Shown piece after piece: positions 1-6,375 of a stretch of 11,160 nucleotides of DNA; within the stretch, counting starts at the first letter, position 1, and the number at the start of each line of letters is the position of its first letter. The position numbers and the translations under genes are program-made. The notes under the pieces were generated by a model. That model saw only the letters and a list, made by a program, of their open reading frames with translations, was not told the origin of the DNA and made no database searches. Source of the stretch: CAZYTO01 sp964650405 (GTDB lineage Bacteria; Acidobacteriota; Thermoanaerobaculia; Gp7-AA8); NCBI GenBank assembly GCA_964650405.1, contig CAZYTO010000190.1, positions 1 through 11,160 on the forward strand, written 5' to 3'.

Positions 1-2655
1 GCTTCCTCGGCTTCGGCTTCAGGCAGCCCAACCCGGGCCGGGGATCCGTTCCTCGAAAGCCGCGGCGTGGCTGGGATGCTGGGGCGCTCGTACCGCGACG
101 TCCGCGACAGCGGGCTGTGGCTGGACGACTTCGAGTCGCGTGTCCGCGGCGCGCGCTCGCTGCGCAACCGCGCCCGGACGCAGCTCGCCGCCCGCGTCTG
201 GCGCGAGTACGAACGCCTGATCCGCGCGCTCGGCTGCATCGATCCTGCCGATCTGCTCGACCTGGCCGCCCGAGTCGTCTCCCAGCCCGCTGCTGACGGA
301 GCGGCCGTCCCGAGAATCATCGTGGCCGGCTTCTACGACATGACCGGCGCGCAACTGCGACTCGTGGAGGCACTTCGTGAAGCGGACAGGCTCGACGCGA
401 TCTTCATACCCGCCACGGATGCCGCGAGCTATGCCTTCGCACAAACGCTGATCCATCGGTTCATGGACGACTCCGAGGATCCCGCTCACCTTGACGGAAG
501 CGATGGGGCGGCCCGCGCCGTCATCGAAGCCCACCGCACCGCCACCGATGAGCTCCGGGCGGTGAGCGCCGAGATCGTGCGCCTGGTGGCAAGCGGCGTG
601 AGCCCTTCCGCCATCGGCATCACCAGCCGCTCGCTCGATCCGCAGGAAACGGACCTGATCAACCGGATGGCCGGCGAGCATGGTTTCACCACGACGGCCG
701 CGGACGAGCTCCCGCTGCGCGCACATCGTATGGGCCGCGGGATGGCCACCCTCCTCCGCCTGCGCGAGCGTGCCTTTCCGCGCAACGACGTCTTCGAGCT
801 GCTGCGCGATGGCCTTCGGACGCAACATGCCATCGACGTGGACCGCGCCGATTACGAGACGCGCCGGGCCCGCATCGCAGGAGGCACGAGCGAAGAGCTG
901 TCACCCCTGGCGAAGCGATCGATCGTCGCCGATTACATCCGCATCGTGGCCGAGCTGGAAACGATCACCGCGCCGCTGGCCGCCCCCATGACCGGCACGG
1001 AATGGGCGGCGTTCCTGGCCAGGACCATCGCGCTCTTCCACATCGACACACAGCAGGACCTCGACGCCGTCGATGCTTTCGATGCCATCGCCACGCTCCT
1101 CCGCGGGGCGAACGTCTGGAATACGCGGTTCGATCTCACCGCGATCGAAAACGCGATCGGTCAACGCACCCTCCAGCAACCGCGCACCCAGGCCACCTCG
1201 CAGCCAGTGGTCTGGGCCGGCGATGTGATGCGCATGCGCGGCCGCACGTTCGAGCACCTCTTCGCCGTCCGGATGCAGGACGACGTCTTCCCGCAACGGC
1301 GCGTGGACGACCCGCTCCTCCCTGACGGTGACCGCCGCGCCCTCGGCCTGCGCGAGATCGGGGACGGCCGCGAGGAGGAGCGGCTCCTCTTCCAGCTCCT
1401 GCTCGACTCGGCCGCCGGGACGATTCACTTCACCTTCGCCGGCGGCGACGGCTTCGGCAAGGCCCTCCGCCCGTCGCAGCTCCTGAAGGCTTTCGCCGTC
1501 GCGCGCGAGCCGGAGCGAAAGGTGGCGTTGCTCAAGGATTTCGCGGGCGAGTGCATGAAACGAACGGACGCGGCGGCGGAAACGGCGACGAGCCCTTCGC
1601 CCTTCGCCCTTCGCCCCTCGTCGTTACGTCAGCTTCAGTACCTGGCAAGAATCGGAACCGGATCACCGTTCGACGGCTACCTCACCACCGCCACCGCCCT
1701 CCGCCCTCACTTCACGCGCATCCTTCAGGCGGTCTCGCCGACCCAGCTCGAAGACTTCGGCGAGTGCCCGCAGAAGTTTCTCATGAAGCACGTCCTCGGC
1801 GCGGTGGACATCGACCACCCGGAGCGCGAGCTGCAGATGCATCACCGCGACAAGGGGACGCTCGATCACACCATCCTGGAGCGCTTCTACCGAGGCGGTG
1901 ACCTGAACCGCGAACGCCTGAACGCCATCACCGACGAAGAGTTCAACCGGCTGGAGGCGGAGTCGCCGCCGTTCAACCGCACCTGGCGGGAGATCGAGCG
2001 CCGGGCCACGAAACGCACGCTTTGGGCCTTCGTCACGGCCGACCTGGAAGAGCTGGAGAAGCTGGGCCTCGAGCCCAAGCACTTCGAATATCGCTTCGGC
2101 ACGAAGTACGCCGCGCGCGGCGGCGCCGATCATGCCGATCCGTTCGTGCTCGACGCGCACGGCATCGCCCTCCGCGTGGAGGGACGCATCGACCGCATCG
2201 ACGGCGACTCCTCCGGCGGCGATACGCTGCGCATCGTCGATTACAAGTCCGGAAAGGCGGCGCGCCACAAGGACCTCGGCGGCAAGATTGACCGCGGCGT
2301 CCGCCTGCAGCTCGCGCTCTACGCCATGGCCGTGGCCGCGTTCTTCGGGCGCGAGACGGAGAGCATTCACGGCGCGATCAAGCCGCTCGTGCTCGGCGGG
2401 ATCAAGGCGGAGAAATTCGCCTTCTGTCTCTCCGAAAAAGCCCCGCGCCTCACCGAAACCCTCGATCTCTTCGCCGGCTCGATCCTCGGCGGCCGCTTCC
2501 CGGCCTTCCCGGCCGAGGACGACGACAACGACATCAACGCCTGCCGGTACTGCCCCGTGGCGCACTCCTGCCGCACGCGGCACGACCTGCCGGAACGCTA
2601 CGCGGTGCTCAAGTGGAAAGAGCCGCGGGCGCTTTTGGAAGGACTGGAGCGATGA
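1..2655 (+). CDS. addB: AddB-like helicase-nuclease subunit (PD-(D/E)XK nuclease with Fe-S cysteines), 5' truncated by window edge
   Basis: The frame is open from base 1 to the TGA at 2653-2655 (884 visible codons), so the true start lies outside the window. The GTG at 67 has no Shine-Dalgarno and the visible protein is short for AddB (usually about 1000-1150 residues), so it is not taken as the start. Residues are numbered from the first visible codon. A degenerate helicase-like part contains the RecC/AddB-type stretch RMRGRTFEHLFAV near 410-425, followed by FPQRRVDDPLL. The C-terminal nuclease has D731 in GRIDRID and D747-K749 in IVDYKSGK. C589 together with C848, C851 and C857 (CxxCx5C) matches the 4Fe-4S staple of AddB nucleases. 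By family knowledge, AddB pairs with AddA to resect double-strand ends and, in some bacteria, recognises Chi. A seven-base tandem array lies in frame at 1593-1620. The AddB assignment is strong; the subfamily is less certain. Confidence 0.9.
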   Translation, partial: ASSASASGSPTRAGDPFLESRGVAGMLGRSYRDVRDSGLWLDDFESRVRGARSLRNRARTQLAARVWREYERLIRALGCIDPADLLDLAARVVSQPAADGAAVPRIIVAGFYDMTGAQLRLVEALREADRLDAIFIPATDAASYAFAQTLIHRFMDDSEDPAHLDGSDGAARAVIEAHRTATDELRAVSAEIVRLVASGVSPSAIGITSRSLDPQETDLINRMAGEHGFTTTAADELPLRAHRMGRGMATLLRLRERAFPRNDVFELLRDGLRTQHAIDVDRADYETRRARIAGGTSEELSPLAKRSIVADYIRIVAELETITAPLAAPMTGTEWAAFLARTIALFHIDTQQDLDAVDAFDAIATLLRGANVWNTRFDLTAIENAIGQRTLQQPRTQATSQPVVWAGDVMRMRGRTFEHLFAVRMQDDVFPQRRVDDPLLPDGDRRALGLREIGDGREEERLLFQLLLDSAAGTIHFTFAGGDGFGKALRPSQLLKAFAVAREPERKVALLKDFAGECMKRTDAAAETATSPSPFALRPSSLRQLQYLARIGTGSPFDGYLTTATALRPHFTRILQAVSPTQLEDFGECPQKFLMKHVLGAVDIDHPERELQMHHRDKGTLDHTILERFYRGGDLNRERLNAITDEEFNRLEAESPPFNRTWREIERRATKRTLWAFVTADLEELEKLGLEPKHFEYRFGTKYAARGGADHADPFVLDAHGIALRVEGRIDRIDGDSSGGDTLRIVDYKSGKAARHKDLGGKIDRGVRLQLALYAMAVAAFFGRETESIHGAIKPLVLGGIKAEKFAFCLSEKAPRLTETLDLFAGSILGGRFPAFPAEDDDNDINACRYCPVAHSCRTRHDLPERYAVLKWKEPRALLEGLER
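1593..1620 (+). repeat. Heptamer tandem array inside addB (CCCTTCG x3 + CCCCTCG)
   Basis: Four head-to-tail 7-base units: CCCTTCG at 1593, 1600 and 1607, then CCCCTCG at 1614. The array is bracketed by CGACGAG (1586-1592) and its reverse complement CTCGTCG (1617-1623). It encodes a Ser/Pro-rich linker (SPSPFALRPSS) just before the Fe-S nuclease domain. Because the unit is not a multiple of three, loss or gain of one copy would shift the frame. Confidence 0.8.
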
Positions 2656-2706
2656 GCGTCACTCGGAGCAGCGCGGCGCACACCCTCTCCCGGCGGGAGA
2701 GGGTCG
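2655..2706 (+). repeat. 52-bp direct repeat, copy A
   Basis: Begins on the last base of the addB stop codon. It differs from copy C at two of 52 positions. Its core is a perfect palindrome with 9-bp arms (CCCTCTCCC / GGGAGAGGG at 2683-2691 and 2695-2703, loop GGC), extended by one A-T pair at each end. There is no T-run after the hairpin, so it is not a classical terminator. Confidence 0.85.
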
Positions 2707-2750
2707 CTTCCGTTCGACGCCCGCCGCGCAATCTCCACGCCACGGCTCCA

Positions 2751-2767
2751 GCATCCCTCCGGGATGC
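2751..2767. repeat. Short perfect hairpin GCATCCC-TCC-GGGATGC
   Basis: Seven-base arms GCATCCC and GGGATGC around a 3-base loop, within the repeat-filled gap between addB and addA. It has no T-tract. It resembles hairpin pieces that recur in dispersed repeats of some environmental bacteria; that resemblance is from memory only. Confidence 0.6.
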
Positions 2768-2776
2768 ATCTCTGCT

Positions 2777-2797
2777 CCACCGCGTTTCGGTGGTTTT
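2777..2797 (+). terminator. Terminator-like hairpin with short T-run downstream of addB
   Basis: CCACCG (2777-2782) pairs with CGGTGG (2788-2793) around the loop CGTTT and is followed directly by TTTT (2794-2797). The stem is only six pairs and the T-run four bases, so it would be a weak intrinsic terminator at best. It may equally be just part of the inserted repeat. Confidence 0.35.
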
Positions 2798-2888
2798 CGC
2801 GCCGCCTCGGGTGTGGCGACGACTCCGGCATGTCGTCCGGCGCTCAACCACCGGCTATTGTCCGGGACGCCTCCCGCGTGCGCTCTTG

Positions 2889-2940
2889 AGCATCACGCGG
2901 AGTGGCGCGGCGCACACCTTCTCACGATGGGAGAGGGTGG
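2889..2940 (+). repeat. 52-bp direct repeat, copy B (diverged)
   Basis: Same orientation as copies A and C, with about seven differences from copy C, most of them in the hairpin arm (CCTTCTCACGATGGGAGAGGG). The palindrome is largely broken, so this looks like an older, decayed copy. Similarity to copy C extends upstream (CGTGCGCTCTTGAGCATCAC against CGTGCGCCCTCCAGCATCAC). Confidence 0.8.
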
Positions 2941-2972
2941 TTCCCGCGTTACGCCTCCGACGTGCGCCCTCC

Positions 2973-3024
2973 AGCATCACGCGGAGCAGCGCGGCGCACA
3001 CCCTCTCCCGGCGGGAGAGGGTCG
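2973..3024 (+). repeat. 52-bp direct repeat, copy C
   Basis: Nearly identical to copy A and begins 84 bp after the start of copy B. The perfect 9-bp-arm hairpin is at 3001-3009 / 3013-3021. It is followed, after about 60 bp, by the GGCCGGGGTGAGGGG tail, the familiar end pattern of short dispersed palindromic elements in many GC-rich genomes (recalled pattern, not searched). Confidence 0.85.
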
Positions 3025-3107
3025 GCCCTGGAGCGCGCACTTCGACGCGGTCTGAATCGGCTTCGCAACGGTCAGCGCGGAAGGGCCGGGGTGAGGGGTT
3101 TTCCTGT

Positions 3108-3112
3108 GGAGG
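3108..3112 (+). promoter_or_regulatory. Ribosome binding site for addA (GGAGG)
   Basis: GGAGG lies six bases before the ATG at 3119, an ideal Shine-Dalgarno position. It fixes the addA start and shows that addA carries its own translation signal despite the repeat-filled leader. Confidence 0.75.
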
Positions 3113-3118
3113 CCCTCA

Positions 3119-6100
3119 ATGAGCCACCATCGGGATGCGCCGCTCCAGCAGTCCTTTACATTTGGCACACCGAGCGAAGCACCGGACCCGGACGCTTCTT
3201 CATCTGAGCCTGCGGGGACTGCACGCCCCGAGCGGCGCAACCTCGTCATCGAGGCAGGTGCGGGAACCGGCAAGACCACGGCCATTGTCGCCGAGGTGTT
3301 GAAACTGCTGCTCGGAGACGAGGAGCTCGTTCCGGAGCGGGTCGTCCTCGTCACGTTCACGGAGAAAGCGGCGGGCGAGATCGCCGACCGCATCCATCAT
3401 GCCCTGACCGAGATCAGCCTGCGCTTCGACAGCGGAGAGGAGATCGCCTGGCCGTTCGGATCGCCGCATCCGCTCTACGTGGTTCCGCCTGAAGAGCGGG
3501 AACAGGCGCGGCGAGCCTGCGCGGCGCAGCTCGCGCGAATCGACGGCCTCCGCTCCCAGACCATCCACTCCTTCTGCCAGTCGCTGCTGCGGCAGTTCCC
3601 GCTCGAAGCGAAGCTCGACCCGCAATTCAAGATCATCGAAGGGTTCGAGCGCTCGCTGCTCTATGCCGAGCTGTACGACGCCTGGATCGACCATGAGACG
3701 CGCGTCGCGCCGTCCGCCGAGGGCCTGCGGCAGTGGGAGATGCTCGTCGAGCACGCCGGCTATCTCTTCCTCATCCGGGACATCCTCTTCAAGCTGGCCG
3801 AGCGGCGCGACCTGCTGCTCGACCCGCACTACGCCCTTGGCGACATTACGGAGGTGGAGGGCGACATCGTCCGGGCGCTCAACGTCGTACGCGCCTTCGG
3901 CAAGCCCGAGGCCATCGCCGAGTACGTCGCCGCGCACACTCCTCCTCTCGGCGCGGGACTCGACGCCTGGATCGACTATCTCCTCCCCATCGCTCCCGAT
4001 ATCCGGGCCGAGAAGCTGTCGCGGAAGAAGGACGAAGTCATGCTGGCCAACGCCATCCGCGAGCTGCGGGCCGGCGAGAGCGGCGACGCCGTCGTCGACC
4101 GCCTCCTCGCCCACCGCGCCGCCGTGGCCACGCACGCCCTGGCCATTCGCTTCATCGCCTTCGTCGACGACGAGAAACGCAGACGCGGCCTGGTCGACTT
4201 CGACGACCTCCTCCTCCGCACGCACGAAGTCCTTGCGGACGAGGGCGTCCAGGAGCGCGTCCGCGCCCAGTTCGACTACCTGTTCGTCGACGAGTTTCAG
4301 GACACGGATCGCGTCCAGGCGAAGATCATCGACCGGCTGGCGCGCGACCGGAGCGGCGCCCTGGTCCCGGGGCGCACCGTCGTGGTCGGCGACCCGAAGC
4401 AGTCCATCTACGGCTTCCGCCGCGCCGACCCGGAGACGTACTACCGCGTCACGTCCGAGCTGATCGAGGCCGGCGCCGAGCACCGCACCATCGTCGACCA
4501 GTACCGCAGCCAGCCGGAGCTGCTCGATGCCATCAACGGCCTCTTCGCGGTGCTCTTCCCGCCGCAGCTCGCGCACGACCCGAACGTCTTCCGGCCGCCG
4601 TATCACGAGCTGCGAGCCCGTAAGAACGCCGCGAAGCGCAACGGGCCTCCCCTGCGCTACCTGGAAGTGGAGAGCGAGGATCGCGACGACCGCTACGCAG
4701 ATGAGGGCGAAGCCGTCGCTGCCTGGATCGCTGCCCATCGCGGCGAGAGTTCGCTCGACCTCCGCCGTTTCGCCATCCTCTTCCGGCGGATGACGAAGCT
4801 CGACGATTACCTCGACGCCCTCGACCGGGCCGGCATCGCCTACGTGCTGCCGCCCACGAAGCTCTTTCTTGACCGCCGCGCTCCGGTCGACCTCCTGGCC
4901 GTCCTGCGCGCAGTTGCCTACCCGTTCGACCGCGGCGCGGAGATCTCGGCCGCCCGCTCGCCGTATTTCGCGCTCACGGACGATGAGATAGCCCTCGGAG
5001 TCCTGAGTACTGGCGCGGGCGAGCGGGGCGAGGCGAGCGGCGAGCGGGAAAACGGCGAAGTGCCTGCCGCGCCGCCGCTCGCCTGGGACCTGTTCAAGAC
5101 CGCCCTCGGCGATCTGCGCGTCGCCAGCACGCACCTCTCCGTCGCGCAGCTCATCGATCACATCCTCGCTACGACCAACATCGCGTCCGTCTACGGCGCG
5201 GCGGCGGACGGCGAGCGCTCGCTGCGCCACGTCGAGCACGTGAGGGCCATTGCCTTCGACTATGACCAGAAGCTCGGCGGGTCGGTGCGGCAGTTTGTCG
5301 ATGAGATCGCCCGGCGGCGGCATGATCCCGACGAGATGGAGCCGAGCCTCATCGACGAGGCCCAGAACGCCGTGCGCATCCTCACCGTGCACGCCGCGAA
5401 GGGTCTGGAGTTCGATACGGTCATCCTCCCCGACCTCGATTTCCCCATCGGAGCGCCCGACGCCTTCACCACGGAGGAGCCGCCCAGTCTCGTCCTCCGC
5501 GGACAGATCGAGACACTGACCTCCGTCTACCGCAAGGCGGCGGGCGTCCAGCTCAAGGACATCGGCAAGCAGCGCGAAGAGGAGGAGATGAAGCGCCTCT
5601 TCTACGTTGCCGTCACCCGGGCCATGGGCGAAGTCCTGTTCGTGACCAGCAGCGGCGCGAAGAAGATGGGGTTCTTCAAGTGCCTGGACTGGCCGCAGAG
5701 CGGTGCCGAGACGCCGCCCGAGCTGCCGTTCGCGTCACGCCGCCACGCGCGCCTGCGCGACGCACGGCTCGAGGAAGAGCTGAAGGCCGGCGACCTCGTT
5801 CCGCCTTTCGTGGCAGATACCCGGTATCCGATCCCCGAGCTGCCCAACAACGCGCGGCTCGCCACGCGCACCGCGGGCATCCTCCTGCACCGCGTGCTCG
5901 AGCGATGGGACGGGCAGTCGCCGGTCGCGCCGCTCGTCGACCTGCTGGCCGCGGAGGCCGACGTCGATCGCGCTACGGCAGGCAAGGTGCATCAGCGCCT
6001 CGCCGTCGTCACCAACTCCCCCACCTTCCAGCGCATCACCGCCGCCCAGACCCTCGGTCGGGAGCTGCCTATCGCCATCGCCGCCGGCGGCCGCCTCCTC

Positions 6101-6316
6101 GAACGCCGCATCGACCGCTGGCTCCGCGAGCCCGACGCCGACCTCGTCGTCGACTACAAGTCCGGCGATCCGGCGGAGAAGGACGTCGAGCAGGTCCGGC
6201 AGTACTGCCACGCCCTCCAGAAGATAACCGGCCGCACCTGCCGCGGACTGCTCTGGTACATCGACGTCGATCGCGATCACGCCGTGGAAGTCAATCCAGG
6301 CGTGCCTGACGTCTGA
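3119..6316 (+). CDS. addA: AddA-like superfamily 1 (UvrD/Rep-type) helicase with C-terminal PD-(D/E)XK nuclease
   Basis: 1065 residues, started at the ATG preceded by GGAGG. Helicase motifs run in order: Walker A AGAGTGKT (46-53), motif Ia LVTFTEKAAGE, Walker B DEFQDT (391-396), motif III VVGDPKQSIYGFRRAD, motif IV QYRSQPELL, motif V TVHAAKGLEFD (around H758) and motif VI FYVAVTRA (828-835). The C-terminal nuclease has H924 (LLHRVLE), D999 (RRIDR), D1012-Y-K1014 (VVDYKSG) and a following QVRQY, so both activities look intact. By family knowledge it is the 3'-5' helicase and 3'-strand nuclease subunit that works with AddB in end resection for recombination and against invading linear DNA. Oddities: a low-complexity N-terminus of about 40 residues without a clear Q-motif, and a seven-base-period insertion at 5018-5059 (GERGEASGEREN). 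The order addB-addA supports the call. Confidence 0.93.
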   Translation: MSHHRDAPLQQSFTFGTPSEAPDPDASSSEPAGTARPERRNLVIEAGAGTGKTTAIVAEVLKLLLGDEELVPERVVLVTFTEKAAGEIADRIHHALTEISLRFDSGEEIAWPFGSPHPLYVVPPEEREQARRACAAQLARIDGLRSQTIHSFCQSLLRQFPLEAKLDPQFKIIEGFERSLLYAELYDAWIDHETRVAPSAEGLRQWEMLVEHAGYLFLIRDILFKLAERRDLLLDPHYALGDITEVEGDIVRALNVVRAFGKPEAIAEYVAAHTPPLGAGLDAWIDYLLPIAPDIRAEKLSRKKDEVMLANAIRELRAGESGDAVVDRLLAHRAAVATHALAIRFIAFVDDEKRRRGLVDFDDLLLRTHEVLADEGVQERVRAQFDYLFVDEFQDTDRVQAKIIDRLARDRSGALVPGRTVVVGDPKQSIYGFRRADPETYYRVTSELIEAGAEHRTIVDQYRSQPELLDAINGLFAVLFPPQLAHDPNVFRPPYHELRARKNAAKRNGPPLRYLEVESEDRDDRYADEGEAVAAWIAAHRGESSLDLRRFAILFRRMTKLDDYLDALDRAGIAYVLPPTKLFLDRRAPVDLLAVLRAVAYPFDRGAEISAARSPYFALTDDEIALGVLSTGAGERGEASGERENGEVPAAPPLAWDLFKTALGDLRVASTHLSVAQLIDHILATTNIASVYGAAADGERSLRHVEHVRAIAFDYDQKLGGSVRQFVDEIARRRHDPDEMEPSLIDEAQNAVRILTVHAAKGLEFDTVILPDLDFPIGAPDAFTTEEPPSLVLRGQIETLTSVYRKAAGVQLKDIGKQREEEEMKRLFYVAVTRAMGEVLFVTSSGAKKMGFFKCLDWPQSGAETPPELPFASRRHARLRDARLEEELKAGDLVPPFVADTRYPIPELPNNARLATRTAGILLHRVLERWDGQSPVAPLVDLLAAEADVDRATAGKVHQRLAVVTNSPTFQRITAAQTLGRELPIAIAAGGRLLERRIDRWLREPDADLVVDYKSGDPAEKDVEQVRQYCHALQKITGRTCRGLLWYIDVDRDHAVEVNPGVPDV
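5018..5059 (+). repeat. Degenerate heptamer array inside addA (GGCGAGC family)
   Basis: Six consecutive 7-base steps: GGCGAGC, GGGGCGA, GGCGAGC, GGCGAGC, GGGAAAA, CGGCGAA. Three are identical; the others are degenerate or shifted. It encodes a Gly/Glu/Arg-rich insert at about residues 634-648, a probable surface loop between helicase motifs IV and V. Six units of seven bases equal 14 codons, so the present copy number keeps the frame. Confidence 0.65.
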
Positions 6317-6339
6317 ACCTCACACACGCGCTAAGCGAA

Positions 6340-6374
6340 CCCGCGACCCGCGACCCGCGACCAGCGATCAGCGA
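6340..6374 (+). repeat. Heptamer tandem array in the convergent addA / peptidase gap
   Basis: Five 7-base units: CCCGCGA three times, then CCAGCGA and TCAGCGA. Read in another phase from 6344 the units are CGACCCG, CGACCCG, CGACCAG, CGATCAG. It fills most of the 59-bp gap between the addA stop and the peptidase stop. I see no strong terminator hairpin in this gap. Confidence 0.8.
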
Positions 6375-6375
6375 G

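Larger units (their letters stand above)
2656..3118. other. Gene-free repeat-filled gap between addB and addA
   Basis: This 463-bp stretch separates two genes that are usually adjacent or overlapping. I see no credible gene: the longest + frame (2613-3122) overlaps the addB end and translates repeat hairpins. It contains three same-orientation copies of a 52-bp unit (2655, 2889, 2973), two smaller hairpins (2751-2767, 2777-2793) and a GGCCGGGGTGAGGGG tail at 3084-3098 that is related to the reverse complement of the hairpin arms. The best reading is one or more dispersed non-coding elements inserted between the two genes. Confidence 0.75.

Noticed and set aside
67..69. GTG as the start of the AddB-like gene
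   Set aside because: The frame is open upstream to base 1, no ribosome site precedes it, and the protein would lack the N-terminal part expected for the family.
2655..3024. CRISPR array
   Set aside because: Only three repeats, with spacings of 234 and 84 bp, no regular spacers, one badly decayed copy, and no cas gene in the window.
2132..3122. + strand frames running through the end of addB and the repeat-filled gap
   Set aside because: Their sequence is the repeat hairpins translated (recurring HTLSRRERV-type strings). They have no ribosome site and overlap the nuclease domain of addB in another frame.
3200..5392. A 730-codon open frame on the - strand opposite addA
   Set aside because: It lies wholly inside a gene with all helicase motifs. 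Long antisense frames are expected at this GC content, and the product is unusually rich in Val, Asp, Glu and Arg with no recognisable domain.
6317..6375. Bidirectional intrinsic terminator between addA and the peptidase
   Set aside because: No stem longer than about three or four pairs and no T-run is visible; the gap is mostly the heptamer array.
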